From: Acidobacteriota bacterium
GTDB taxonomy: Bacteria; Acidobacteriota; Holophagae; Holophagales; Holophagaceae
Assembly (NCBI GenBank): GCA_016195985.1
Contig: JACPYP010000003.1
Location: 1-64,000, forward strand
Direction of reading: 5' to 3'
DNA length: 64,000 nucleotides
Shown here: positions 26,540 to 35,562 of the stretch, one piece after another
How the letters are laid out: every line of letters begins with the position of its first letter
Numbering within the stretch: the stretch's first letter is position 1
Position numbers and translations under genes: made by a program
Notes under the pieces: generated by a model
Databases searched by the model: none
Told to the model about the DNA's origin: nothing
The model's input: the letters and a program-made list of their open reading frames with translations, nothing else

Positions 26540-26929
26540 ATGAATCCAAACAAAGTCGAAAGAAGCCGGGTGCGGCAGTTGACCGATCTTCCGAATGTGG
26601 GAAAGGCCTGCGCGGCCGACCTGCTGCTTCTTGGGATACACGAACCGGAACAGCTTGTGGGCCGATCTCCTTTTGAGATGTATGAATCGCTTTGTTCGAT
26701 CACCGGCCTCTACCAGGATCCGTGCGTCATCGATGTCTTCATTTCCATCACGCGGTTCATGGCCGGTGAAGCGCCACGCCCGTGGTGGGACTACACGGAG
26801 GAACGCAAACTCGCGGTCGCAGCAGGCCCGACCAAAGCTGTCACAATAAAAGAGTATTCCCATCAGGATCTAGAGGCTGGTCTATCCTTCCGTTCCGGCG
26901 GCCCCTGGCGCAAACGCCAGCCCCGCTGA
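26540..26929 (+). CDS. helix-hairpin-helix protein, Cdd1/'pathogenicity locus' family
   Basis: A 129-residue protein. The helix-hairpin-helix region LTDLPNVGKACAADLLLLG leads into EPEQLVGRSPFEMYESLCSI and the conserved FISITRFMAGEAPRPWWDYTEERK, which is the signature of the Cdd1 family (PF11731). These are short, presumed DNA-binding proteins. The start at 26540 gives the family length; the upstream extension to 26402 overlaps the pseudogene and lacks homology. The C-terminal 35 residues are variable and basic. Confidence 0.82.
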   Translation: MNPNKVERSRVRQLTDLPNVGKACAADLLLLGIHEPEQLVGRSPFEMYESLCSITGLYQDPCVIDVFISITRFMAGEAPRPWWDYTEERKLAVAAGPTKAVTIKEYSHQDLEAGLSFRSGGPWRKRQPR

Positions 26930-26951
26930 GCACCACTCGCCAGGGGGCCCC

Positions 26952-27488
26952 ATGCGCATCGCGAAAACCCTGTTCCCAGTCGCGCTCTTGATGCCTGCAG
27001 CAGTTGCATCTGCCCAAGGCACCCAGGGCATCAAGGCCCCGAACGTGGTCCCCATCTCCGAGGACTTGGTCACGGCCGGTCAACCGGACGCGGAATCGCT
27101 CGCAGCGCTTTCCAAGTTCGGTTTCAAGGCGGTCATCTATCTCGCGCCGCCCACGGTCCGGGATGCGGTCGCCAGCGAACCCGAGATCATCCGGAATCAA
27201 GGCCTGGCGTTCGTCAACATTCCCATTCAATGGACCAAGCCGACGGAGGCCGACTTCCATGCATTCGTCGAGGCCATGAGGCGCTTCCAGGGCCAAAAGG
27301 TGCTGGTCCATTGCCAAGCGAACATGAGAGCTTCGGCCATGACGTTCCTGTACCGGGTGATCGCCTCCAAGGAAGACCCTGCCCGGGCCTACGATTCCGT
27401 CCTGAAGGTCTGGACGCCGAAGGATCAATGGAAGGCATTCATGAATGCCCAACTCCAAAAGGCCAAGGTGCCATTCGAGGTCAAGTAG
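26952..27488 (+). CDS. secreted protein tyrosine phosphatase-like protein
   Basis: A 178-residue protein with a signal peptide (about 1-22, ending VASAQ). It has a DSP/DUF442-like fold: a starting VPISEDLVTAGQPDAESL, then FKAVIYLAPP, and the P-loop region VLVHCQANMRASAMTFLYRV. Cys121 and Arg126 are separated by four residues rather than the canonical five (CX5R). This spacing occurs in a known group annotated as PTP-family, and activity is uncertain. It is likely periplasmic. The gene downstream also encodes an exported protein. Confidence 0.75.
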   Translation: MRIAKTLFPVALLMPAAVASAQGTQGIKAPNVVPISEDLVTAGQPDAESLAALSKFGFKAVIYLAPPTVRDAVASEPEIIRNQGLAFVNIPIQWTKPTEADFHAFVEAMRRFQGQKVLVHCQANMRASAMTFLYRVIASKEDPARAYDSVLKVWTPKDQWKAFMNAQLQKAKVPFEVK

Positions 27489-27543
27489 GACTCCACCTTC
27501 ACCCATGGGCCCAGATATTGCTCCCGGGCGAGGGGGAGGTTCC

Positions 27544-27888
27544 ATGAAACGAACGGCGCTTGCACCCATCGCGCTCATCGCACTGCTTTACAGCGTCTCC
27601 ACCGCTGGGAATGCACTGGCGGCAGTCCTTTCAACAACCCGCTCCAGTGGCGATTCGCCACTGGACGCTGCAAAAAAGCGCCGGGATGAGCAACGAAGGC
27701 GCGCAGCCGACAAGGAAGCCGCGGACCGCAAAAAGCGAAGACGAGAGGCCGAGGAAGATTCGACACGGCGGAAGCGGAAAAAGAGGATCGAGCAGCAGGA
27801 TCAATCCCCCCTTCCTGAGGCCCCGGGCGGTCCGAGTCCCGGAGCCCCTGTCCCACCACCCACCGAACCCCCGGCGGCACGAGGCTAA
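27544..27888 (+). CDS. exported highly charged (Arg/Lys/Glu-rich) small protein
   Basis: A 114-residue protein. A signal peptide (MKRTALAPIALIALLYS to ALAA) precedes a dense charged helix (about 40-85, DAAKKRRDEQRRRAADKEA and similar) and a Pro-rich tail (APVPPPTEPPAARG). The composition suggests a long single helix binding nucleic acid, lipopolysaccharide or peptidoglycan, but no family is recognised. The start has AGG 4 bases upstream. It lies 55 bases after the phosphatase-like gene and is probably co-transcribed. Confidence 0.6.
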   Translation: MKRTALAPIALIALLYSVSTAGNALAAVLSTTRSSGDSPLDAAKKRRDEQRRRAADKEAADRKKRRREAEEDSTRRKRKKRIEQQDQSPLPEAPGGPSPGAPVPPPTEPPAARG

Positions 27889-28013
27889 GCCCCACTCCCC
27901 GGCGTTCCGCCTTATCTTCTCCGCCAACCATCCCGCCATGGCGTTGACGGCTCGTGAGAAGGCAAGAAAATCCATCGACCACCTGGTCCACTCACCTTGC
28001 ATGATGTGTCATC

Positions 28014-28041
28014 TTGACTCACGCCACTCAGGGTCTATTCT
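28014..28041 (+). promoter_or_regulatory. sigma-70-type promoter for the AT-rich orphan gene
   Basis: TTGACT (28014-28019), 16-base spacer and TATTCT (28036-28041). An AGGAG site (28068-28072) follows, placed six bases before the ATG at 28078. Confidence 0.55.
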
Positions 28042-28077
28042 GCTTCCGTAATGGGCTCAGTTTTAATAGGAGATTCA

Positions 28078-28632
28078 ATGCCAAGCCCCACGCAGGTTAC
28101 ACGCATTGCATCGCTCTTCTTTTCCATCACACAGATGGGCCTGTCTCAAGAAATTGCTTCCACCAAAAGCATTGATGCCTTTTTGTACACCCGATCAGAT
28201 GCTCATATCATTAGCCAATTCGTTAAGGGTGCCAAAATCAACACACAGCCATTAACTGTGAATGATTTCGAGAAATCGCCCCAGGGCCAATTCAACATAA
28301 AAATCCGCGGCCCTGTTCGTGAAGCGTATCAGCAGTTCAAGTCAATGTACCAAGCTGGGGATGAGATTCACAGCTGGGAAGACCACAATCAGACCATTCC
28401 AGTCCCATCATCGCTTCTCGGTCATCAATACAATAAAGCCCATGATATTCCACGGGAAAATCCGGTATCAGCCCAGCGCGCCCAACCTGTCTCACTGTAC
28501 GTCACCCACCCGGATGCGGGCCCTTCGGCGAATCGAGTAAGCAGGGAATCAGAATACATTCCATCTGGCATATGTATCATGAGGGATAATCAGGTTTATG
28601 CAGTTCTTATTGTCAGCTTAAGACTAAAGTAA
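28078..28632 (+). CDS. AT-rich orphan hypothetical protein
   Basis: A 184-residue protein with no recognised family. It begins MPSPTQVTRIASLFFSITQMG and ends in a hydrophobic strand (GICIMRDNQVYAVLIVSLRL). It looks soluble, with a mixed alpha/beta pattern and many Ser/Gln/Asn. Base composition is clearly lower in GC than neighbours and codon use is unbiased, suggesting recent acquisition. A good promoter and ribosome-binding site are present, and no neighbour on the same strand follows. It could be a single-gene cargo. Confidence 0.62.
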   Translation: MPSPTQVTRIASLFFSITQMGLSQEIASTKSIDAFLYTRSDAHIISQFVKGAKINTQPLTVNDFEKSPQGQFNIKIRGPVREAYQQFKSMYQAGDEIHSWEDHNQTIPVPSSLLGHQYNKAHDIPRENPVSAQRAQPVSLYVTHPDAGPSANRVSRESEYIPSGICIMRDNQVYAVLIVSLRLK

Positions 28633-28999
28633 CCGTTGTTTGTCATATATGATTTGTTGAAATTAGGCTGGTGCCAACTTGATTCATCAAGGGCCTGAAT
28701 GGGTGATGTCTGAATCACGCACCCAAATCAACCTGCTCCGCCCGCCCGCAGCCGCCGGACCTGTACCCATTCGGCAATCCGATGGCCGGATTCCCTCGGC
28801 AGTGGGGCAGGTAGGGATTCCCAGGCAAAGCCAAGCCGATCAGTGAGCCGCTCAAGGCGACGAAACGGCGAGACTGGATGTTGGTCGTGATTCGAATCAC
28901 TGGGTGACAGCTCCCGCTCCGATCTCCGCTTCATCATTCAGGCGGCTCCGAACGCAGAATCGGCTGAAATGCGGATGAATCCCGGAGCAGCTGCCGCGT
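28633..28999. other. gene-poor stretch downstream of the orphan gene
   Basis: Only short overlapping frames without start signals are seen. A protein-like minus-strand reading at about 28730-28870 (FRRLERLTDRLGFAW) may be a gene scrap. No terminator hairpin with T-run was recognised for either flanking gene. Confidence 0.35.
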
Positions 29000-31900
29000 C
29001 TAGAACTGGAACCCGGCGGAGATCAGCAGGCTCTTGAGCTGGGACAGGCGCTCCTGTTCAGTGCGGGGACGGCCCAGGATGCGTTTCCAGTCCGCGGCGT
29101 ACTCGAGCTTCAGGGGGAATCCGAATTTCAGGATCAGGCCGGCGCCAAGGGTGGTCCGCAACGGCGGGAAGGGGTTCTTGGTCTCGTCGTGGATCGCAGG
29201 GTCGCCGGCTGTCGGCGGAGCATCCGAAGCCACGGGATGCAGGGTGCGGTAGACCTGCCCGGAATCCACGAACACTTCCGCCCAGACCGACTGCCCAAAG
29301 AGCGGAAACCGGTATTCCAGGTTCACCACCGCGAGCCCCTGGCCGCCATTGGGGATGGGATGGGGAAGGATATTGCCCTGTGAGTCCTTGGTGTAGACGT
29401 AGCCGAGCATGTCCGGTTCCACGCCACGCACGGTGAAGGAGCCTCCCCCGAAAAAACGCTCGGAGAGCGGAAGATCCTCAGCGGAACGGGCAGTCGGGCG
29501 GGCCACGCCCACCCGGAGGTTGAGCATCACCACGCCATTCTCGGCGTTGAAGCCCACGGGCCAATTCCACTGGTGGCGGAGATCCAGCTTGACGAAGCTG
29601 CTGTTGGCGGAAGTCAGGAACAGCTGGTTCGCCATTTCCAGCCGGGCCGAGAAATAGGTGCCATTGGTGGGATCGAAGGGTTTGTCCCTCCGGTCCACGG
29701 TCACCTGGAGATAGGGCGCGGAGATGATGCTGCGGGCCGGGGTCTTGGTGATGAGAAGGAGGTCCTGGTCCGAGATCAGCGGCACGCCGTTGACAGTGTT
29801 GGAGGCCACGTCCACCCGCTCGAAGCGGTAGCCGAACTGCACGGTCTGGAAGGGACTGATCTTCCACTCCAGGCTCGGCGTGAATCGCCGGCGGTGGGCG
29901 AAGAAGGCGGCCTGGGCCTCCTCGATATAGGCGCCTTCGAAGTGGAGGCGGGTCCTGGGAGACAGCAAGGAATCCAAAGCCCCGGGCAGAAACCAGGGAT
30001 CGGTGTACCCGACGCTGTAGCTGTCCAGGGACCGCTTCACTTCGCCCGTGGGAAAGGCCTTCCGGAGGGCCTCGCTGCGCAGGGTCTGGTCCCCCGCCCG
30101 GATGCCGAAATCCCAGGACCGGCCCATGCCGCCGACGTTGAGCCGCTGGGCGTTGAGCCCGAAGTGGTAGCCCTGGGTGTTGTCGTAGCCGAAGGATTCG
30201 CCGAACACCCAGGGACTGCGCTCCTGCAGGCGCACAGCCAGGTCTCCGCGCTCCCAGGGCAGGCCTTCCTGCCCGGGCAGGTCCTTGAGCGTGAGCAGAT
30301 CCACCCGCTGGAAGGCGCCGAGGCTCCCCAGCTGGATCTGGCCGTCGTCGAGCTTGGCGGGATCCAGGGGCGTCCCCGGCGGAACTTCCATTTCCCGCAG
30401 CACCGCCTCGGCCCGCGTGCGGTCCGCGCCCTGAACCACCAGGCGCTTCGTGCGGTCCATGGGCTGGGGCGGGATCTGGATGCGGACGAGGGGCTGCGGG
30501 CCATCCTCCTCGAAGGCCAGCTTCACCTGTGGAACCGCCGCGCCCGCGGAGGAAAGCCGCTGGCGCAGGTCTGATACCACCAGGGCGAGGTCGTTCCGCA
30601 CCAGGGGCAGCGCGGGCTGGAAATTCAGCCGCATGCCTTCGGGGGTGGTCTCCATCGTGCCTGTGATGCCTTGCAGCTGCCGGCGATCCGAGCGGTACCC
30701 CGCCCCGCCCGGCAACCGCACCGGGTGGTCTGCGAGGGCAAGCAGCAGGCTCTGGGCGAGGGCTTTGCGGGGGAAGACTGGATCAGCCGGCATTTCCAGG
30801 ACCAGCGCATCCAGGAAATGGTGCGCCCCCTCGCGGATGATGAGGCGGACTTCCACCGCGCCATCCGGGGCGGTCTCCACCCGCCGCCGCACCCGCACAT
30901 CCGGAAAACCCCGCTGCTGATAGCAGGCGGTGACCCGGTCCTCAATGGCCTTGACTGCATCCGCCTTGGCGTGCGGCGGCAGGAAGAACCAGCGCCGGGG
31001 CAGCGCGGCCACGGCGCGCAGCTCCTCTTCCGTCAATTCCCGGTTGCCTTCGAAGAGCACGCGTCCGATCACCCGCTGAGGACCGTACTCGATGGTATAG
31101 GTGATGGTCACGGCTTCGGGCCGCTCCGGGGTGCCCGCCGTCACCACCCGGTCGAAATGGACCTTCACCTCGGGGTAGCCCTGATTCCGGAAATAGGTGG
31201 TCATCTTGCCGGCCCCTTCGTCCAGAAGGCTCGGAGCGTAGCGGTCGGCGCGGGCCAAAGGAACGAACTCATCCAGGGTGGGCTGGCGCCATAGCCAGGC
31301 CAGCGGATTCAACCCCTTGCCCTTGAGTTTCACCTTGGGGCCCGCGTGGACTTCCAGCAGGATCACTCCAGGCTCGGCGCCGGACTCCAGGCGCACCGTG
31401 CCCTCAATGCGGTCATCTTTCACCAGCCGCTGTCGAAGCCGCCGATGCGCTTCGCGGAGGATGGCCTGGGTCCACAGCGACACGCCCGGCCGCAAGGCGG
31501 CCACCTTCAGAAGGGATTCCCGGGTGTAGGGGGACGGATCTCCTTCGAGGCGGATCTCCTTGATCAGCGACGGCGTACCCAGGGCGACCTTCAGGCGCGC
31601 GTGGCGCCCTTCCTGCTCCACGGTGATCTGGACTTTGGCGGACGGGTACCCCGCCTCCTTCAAGCGCTGCTCGGCGGTCCCCATCCACGCGGTCCTGCGC
31701 TGCCCCCCAAGGCGCAACCCCGAACGCAGTTCCGGGAGCACGGTCTTCTTCAGGGGCTTGGGCAGCGCATCCCCCTCCCAGGTCCAGCTGGCCACGGGCA
31801 TCAGGGGGATCAGGGTCACCGTGACCGCGCCATCGGCCCCCAGCCCTCCGTCCACGGATTGATAGCGGTCCACCAGGCGCACCGCAGTCAGGGCCTGCTG

Positions 31901-32080
31901 GAAAGCCGCCGCATCAATGGTCTGGCCCTGCTTCAAGCCGAGGGCGGCCATGGCGAGACGGCGGTCATCCTCGTTGCCTCCCACCAGCTTGATGGAGGTC
32001 AGCGCAATCGGAGAATCGGCCTCCCGGGCGCCAGCGGTCGCCAGCGCCAGGAGGCCGATACTCAGAACGGTGCGGAGCAC
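29000..32080 (-). CDS. BamA/TamA (Omp85) family outer-membrane assembly protein
   Basis: A 1026-residue protein. A signal peptide (LSIGLLALATAGAREA) is followed by a long series of POTRA-like modules, about 30-560 (for example RVLFEGNRELTEEELRAVA and ERRLKEAGYPSAKVQI-type strands). The C-terminal Omp85 barrel carries RFFGGGSFTVRGVEPDMLGY, the conserved VRG/F motif. It is longer than E. coli BamA (810), consistent with five or more POTRAs. It inserts outer-membrane proteins or translocates substrates. GTG 32080 lies four bases after the STAS gene stop, so the two form an operon. Whether it is the main BamA or a paralogue is unresolved. Confidence 0.85.
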   Translation of the reverse strand: MLRTVLSIGLLALATAGAREADSPIALTSIKLVGGNEDDRRLAMAALGLKQGQTIDAAAFQQALTAVRLVDRYQSVDGGLGADGAVTVTLIPLMPVASWTWEGDALPKPLKKTVLPELRSGLRLGGQRRTAWMGTAEQRLKEAGYPSAKVQITVEQEGRHARLKVALGTPSLIKEIRLEGDPSPYTRESLLKVAALRPGVSLWTQAILREAHRRLRQRLVKDDRIEGTVRLESGAEPGVILLEVHAGPKVKLKGKGLNPLAWLWRQPTLDEFVPLARADRYAPSLLDEGAGKMTTYFRNQGYPEVKVHFDRVVTAGTPERPEAVTITYTIEYGPQRVIGRVLFEGNRELTEEELRAVAALPRRWFFLPPHAKADAVKAIEDRVTACYQQRGFPDVRVRRRVETAPDGAVEVRLIIREGAHHFLDALVLEMPADPVFPRKALAQSLLLALADHPVRLPGGAGYRSDRRQLQGITGTMETTPEGMRLNFQPALPLVRNDLALVVSDLRQRLSSAGAAVPQVKLAFEEDGPQPLVRIQIPPQPMDRTKRLVVQGADRTRAEAVLREMEVPPGTPLDPAKLDDGQIQLGSLGAFQRVDLLTLKDLPGQEGLPWERGDLAVRLQERSPWVFGESFGYDNTQGYHFGLNAQRLNVGGMGRSWDFGIRAGDQTLRSEALRKAFPTGEVKRSLDSYSVGYTDPWFLPGALDSLLSPRTRLHFEGAYIEEAQAAFFAHRRRFTPSLEWKISPFQTVQFGYRFERVDVASNTVNGVPLISDQDLLLITKTPARSIISAPYLQVTVDRRDKPFDPTNGTYFSARLEMANQLFLTSANSSFVKLDLRHQWNWPVGFNAENGVVMLNLRVGVARPTARSAEDLPLSERFFGGGSFTVRGVEPDMLGYVYTKDSQGNILPHPIPNGGQGLAVVNLEYRFPLFGQSVWAEVFVDSGQVYRTLHPVASDAPPTAGDPAIHDETKNPFPPLRTTLGAGLILKFGFPLKLEYAADWKRILGRPRTEQERLSQLKSLLISAGFQF

Positions 32081-32084
32081 CGCC

Positions 32085-32420
32085 CTAGAAACCCGCGAGG
32101 GCCTCTTCCTCGGTGTCCTTCACCTCGAAAACCGAGTGCAGGCTGGTCATCTTGATGAGGCTGAAGATCTTGCCGCTCATGCCGCAGATGCGGAGTTCGC
32201 CGCCCTTGCCCTTGATGCTGGTGTAGCAGCCCACGAGCTCGCCCACGCCTGAGGAATCCAGGTAGCTCACTTTGCTGAAGTTGATGACGATCTTCCGATC
32301 ACCGCTGGACAGTGAGGTGCGCACCGCTTCGCCCAGTTCCTGGTCGCCGTCTCCCAGGGTGATCTTGCCTTCGGGATAAAGGATCAGCACATCATTGTGC
32401 TTTCGGGTGTTCAGGATCAT
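32085..32420 (-). CDS. STAS-domain anti-sigma factor antagonist
   Basis: A 111-residue single STAS domain of SpoIIAA/RsbV type. Central VINFSKVSYLDSSGVGELVG carries the phosphorylatable Ser pair. IVINFSK and ELRICGMSGKIFSLIKMTSLHSVF complete the fold. Such proteins bind or release a switch-protein kinase in a phosphorylation-dependent way. The start at 32420 has GAGG upstream; longer frames are spurious. Adjacent to the flagellar operon (divergent) and in operon with the Omp85 gene; no partner kinase is in the window. Confidence 0.9.
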   Translation of the reverse strand: MILNTRKHNDVLILYPEGKITLGDGDQELGEAVRTSLSSGDRKIVINFSKVSYLDSSGVGELVGCYTSIKGKGGELRICGMSGKIFSLIKMTSLHSVFEVKDTEEEALAGF

Positions 32421-32586
32421 GGGAGCCTCGAAGTGAGCCGTCAGTGTAGCAAGGGTGCCTGACCCCGATGCAACCCTAAGAGAAGCCCGGGGCTGTGACT
32501 GGCAATGGCCCCCGCGACGAACCGGCACGGGCTCTGCATGCATTCCCAGGCGGCCGGGCGACCCGGCCCATTCTGCACGGTGCACC

Positions 32587-33006
32587 ATGTTCGATCTCAC
32601 CAGCGGCAACGGGATGATCCAGGCCATGGATCGAGGCCTGACCCTGGCTTCCAAGCGCCAGACGCTCATCGCCTCCAACCTGGCGAACCTGGATACCCCT
32701 GGTTACCGCACCCGGGATTTCAGCTTCGAGGGGGCCATGAAGCTGGCCTTGTCCGAGCAAAAATCGCCCAATGCCCTCGCCACCACCCACCCCATGCACC
32801 TTCAGACCAGCTCCAGCGCCACCCTGCCCCCCACCGCCGACGCCCTGCAGCCCAATGCGGAACGCAACGATGGCAACGACGTGAACCTGGACCGGGAGAA
32901 CATGCTCCTCTCCCGCACCCAGACCACGTACCAGGTGGCCTCCACCCTGATGCAAGTCGAACTCCGGAAGCTCTATTCCATGATCCGGGAAGCGGGAGCG
33001 CACTGA
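32587..33006 (+). CDS. flgB: flagellar basal-body rod protein FlgB
   Basis: A 139-residue proximal rod protein. The N-terminal rod signature is LTLASKRQTLIASNLANLDTPGYR, and NDVNLDRENMLLSRTQTTYQ precedes the C-terminal helix VASTLMQVELRKLYSMI. It forms the rod connecting MS ring to hook. The first gene of the flagellar operon; its TGA overlaps the ATG of flgC (TGATG). Confidence 0.95.
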   Translation: MFDLTSGNGMIQAMDRGLTLASKRQTLIASNLANLDTPGYRTRDFSFEGAMKLALSEQKSPNALATTHPMHLQTSSSATLPPTADALQPNAERNDGNDVNLDRENMLLSRTQTTYQVASTLMQVELRKLYSMIREAGAH

Positions 33007-33425
33007 TGAGCATCCACCAGATCCTCGACATCGCCAGCACCGGCATGGCCGCCCAGCGGCTGCGGGTGCAGCTCATCTCCTCCAACATCGCCAACAGCGA
33101 GACCACCCGGACGAAGGAGGGGGGGCCCTACCGGCGCCGCGACGCGGTATTCCAGGCCCAGGACATGGGCTTTTCCGGCGCCCTGGCCAGTGCCGGGGTT
33201 CGCATCGCCTCCATCCAGACCAGCCAGGAGCCCTTTCTCACGCGCTACGAGCCGGGCCACCCCGACGCCAACGCCGATGGCGTGGTGAGCTATCCGAACG
33301 TCAATCCCGTGGAGGAGATGGTGAACCTCACCGAGGCCAGCCGCTCCTACGAGGCCAACATCGCCGTGGTCCGCAGCGCCAAGGCCATGGCCACCTCCGC
33401 CTTGGAAATCCTGCGCGTGCAGTAG
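33006..33425 (+). CDS. flgC: flagellar basal-body rod protein FlgC
   Basis: A 139-residue rod protein. N-terminal ASTGMAAQRLRVQLISSNIAN is followed by the middle PGHPDANADGVVSYPNVNPVEEMVNL and the C-terminal EASRSYEANIAVVRSAKAM, all typical of FlgC. The start codon shares its first base with the flgB stop. Confidence 0.96.
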   Translation: MSIHQILDIASTGMAAQRLRVQLISSNIANSETTRTKEGGPYRRRDAVFQAQDMGFSGALASAGVRIASIQTSQEPFLTRYEPGHPDANADGVVSYPNVNPVEEMVNLTEASRSYEANIAVVRSAKAMATSALEILRVQ

Positions 33426-33500
33426 CCTGTCGGAATTTCGACTTGCCCCATCCCGCCCTCCGACCGATCGTGTGAACAGCCTTTTCCCTCGAGTCCACCC

Positions 33501-33821
33501 ATGGATCCCCTCCAGAACATCCCCTCGATGAACCCGCTCCAGGCCCTGTCCGGAACGGTGAAGCCCGGCCAGGACAGCGGCGCTGAGGGCACCGGGGGAG
33601 GCGTGGCCTTTGGCGATCTCCTCAAGCAGGCCCTCCAGGAAGTGAACCAGGCTTCCTCCCAAGCTGAAGATGAGGCACGGAACTTGATGACAGGGGAGAG
33701 TGCAGACATGCACACGGCCATGCTGGCAGTCCAGAAGGCCGATCTTAGCTTCCAGATGATGATGGCCGTCCGATCCAAGCTGATCGATGCCTACCGCGAG
33801 GTCATGCGCATGCAGATGTAG
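33501..33821 (+). CDS. fliE: flagellar hook-basal body protein FliE
   Basis: A 106-residue MS ring/rod adaptor. The C-terminal half (GDLLKQALQEVNQASSQAED, MHTAMLAVQKADLSFQMMM, VRSKLIDAYREVMRMQM) is a clear FliE match; the N terminus is Gly/Ser-rich. It is separated by 75 bases from flgC, the largest gap in this part of the operon. Confidence 0.95.
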   Translation: MDPLQNIPSMNPLQALSGTVKPGQDSGAEGTGGGVAFGDLLKQALQEVNQASSQAEDEARNLMTGESADMHTAMLAVQKADLSFQMMMAVRSKLIDAYREVMRMQM

Positions 33822-33870
33822 CGCAGGCCGAGCTTCCCGGCGCGGCCTCACCCCTGACTGAGGAACGCCT

Positions 33871-35559
33871 ATGGCCGGGGAAACCAACCTCGCAGAACAA
33901 CTGACCAGCGCCTTCAAGGGCATGAGCGCCACCCAGCGCGTCATGGTGGCTGCCATTTCCGTGACAGTGCTCCTGGCCCTGGCTGGTCTGGGCATCTGGG
34001 CCGGACAAGAGTCCAAGGGCGTTCTCGCCGCCAACGTATCGCCCCAGGAGGCCAGCTCCATCGTCGGCCAGCTGGACAAAATGCAGGTGCCCTACGAGCT
34101 CAGCTCGGACCAGCGCACCATCCTCGTGCCCGAGAGCAAGGTGGGCCAGCTCCGCCTGAAGTTCGCCGGCGACGGCCTGCTGTCCGGCGACAAGCTGGGC
34201 TTCGAGAAACTGGAAAACGCCGGCCTCGGCACCACGGATTTCTCCCAGAAAGTCATCCACCGCCGGGCCATGGAATCCACCCTGGCCAAGACCATCATGA
34301 GCCTCCAGCAGGTGGCCGAGGCCACCGTCCACATCACGCCCGCCAACGACAGCCCCTTCCTCAGCGACAAGGAGGACGCCAAGGCCAGTGTGCTGCTGAA
34401 GCTGCGGGGATCCCGCATGCTGCCCGACGAGAACACCCAGGCCATCGTCAACCTGGTGGCCGCCAGCGTGGAAGGGCTGAAGCCTGAACAGGTCGTCATC
34501 ATCGACCAGTACAGCCGCATCCTGTCCCGGACCGGCCGCGACCCCATGGTGGGCGCCAGCGATGCCCAGAAGAAGGTGGCGCGGGAAGAAGAGGACCACC
34601 TGGTGCGCCGCGTCACGGAGCTGCTCGAGCCCGTGGTGGGGATCGGCAAGGTGCGCGCCACGGCCCATGTGGATCTGGACTTCGACAAGGTGAAGATCAA
34701 CGAGGAGAAATTCGATCCCCAGGGCCAGGTGGAGCGCAGCATCGGCCAGAAGGAAGAGAAGGTCCAGAAGCGCGAGGGCGGCGCGGGCCTTCCCGGCACC
34801 GCCAGCAACGTGGCGCCCGCCAATGGAGGCGCCTCCGCCAACATCACGGAGAACTCCGAAAAGAAAGAAACCACCACCAACTTCGAGATCAGCAAGACCG
34901 TGCGCGCCATCGACCAGGCCACCGGTTCCATCAAGCGCGTCACCCTGGCCGTGATCGTGGATCACATCGGCACCTGGGACAAGGACGCCAAGGGCGAACC
35001 CCTGCTCAAGCAGACGCCCCGCAGCGCCGACGAACTGAAGAAGATCCGGGACCAGGTGTCCGCCGCTGTGGGCATCCAGCCCAAGCGCGGGGACGAGCTC
35101 ACCGTGGAGAACATGGCCTTCGCCACCCTTCAGGTGAACCCCAAGGAAGCTGCCGAGGCCCGCACCCAGTTCTGGCTGGATCTGGCCCGCCAGTACGCCC
35201 CCGGCTTCATCTGGGGCATCGTGGGTCTGGCGGTCTTTTTCATGCTCATCCTGCCCATGCTCCGGCGCATGTCCCAGGCCATCAACCGCCCTGCGCCCAT
35301 GCGCGTCGCCAGCGCGGACGGGGTGGAACTGGGCGTGGCTGGCTCCTCCGGCGGGTCCACCCGCAAGCCCGTCCAGGTGAAGTCGATGACCGAGATCGAG
35401 GCCGAGATCGAGGCCGAACTCAACGCCGACGCCGCGTTCAGCGCCCCCGAAGCCCGCCGCCGCGAGCTCATCAAGAAGCGGCTGCAGGAGGGCTCGAACG
35501 ACGATCCCGAGACCATGGCCTCGCTGGTGCGATCCTGGCTCCTAGAGGAAGGGCGGTAG
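33871..35559 (+). CDS. fliF: flagellar MS-ring protein FliF
   Basis: A 562-residue MS-ring subunit. The first membrane segment (about 30-50, VMVAAISVTVLLALAGLGIW) is followed by RBM domains with DKLGFEKLENAGLGTTDFSQK and RAMESTLAKTI. A variable Gly/Asn/Ser linker (AGLPGTASNVAPANGG) precedes the second membrane segment (about 445-470, GFIWGIVGLAVFFMLILPML). The cytoplasmic tail binds FliG. It is co-linear with fliG (3 bases apart). Confidence 0.96.
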   Translation: MAGETNLAEQLTSAFKGMSATQRVMVAAISVTVLLALAGLGIWAGQESKGVLAANVSPQEASSIVGQLDKMQVPYELSSDQRTILVPESKVGQLRLKFAGDGLLSGDKLGFEKLENAGLGTTDFSQKVIHRRAMESTLAKTIMSLQQVAEATVHITPANDSPFLSDKEDAKASVLLKLRGSRMLPDENTQAIVNLVAASVEGLKPEQVVIIDQYSRILSRTGRDPMVGASDAQKKVAREEEDHLVRRVTELLEPVVGIGKVRATAHVDLDFDKVKINEEKFDPQGQVERSIGQKEEKVQKREGGAGLPGTASNVAPANGGASANITENSEKKETTTNFEISKTVRAIDQATGSIKRVTLAVIVDHIGTWDKDAKGEPLLKQTPRSADELKKIRDQVSAAVGIQPKRGDELTVENMAFATLQVNPKEAAEARTQFWLDLARQYAPGFIWGIVGLAVFFMLILPMLRRMSQAINRPAPMRVASADGVELGVAGSSGGSTRKPVQVKSMTEIEAEIEAELNADAAFSAPEARRRELIKKRLQEGSNDDPETMASLVRSWLLEEGR

Positions 35560-35562
35560 GCC

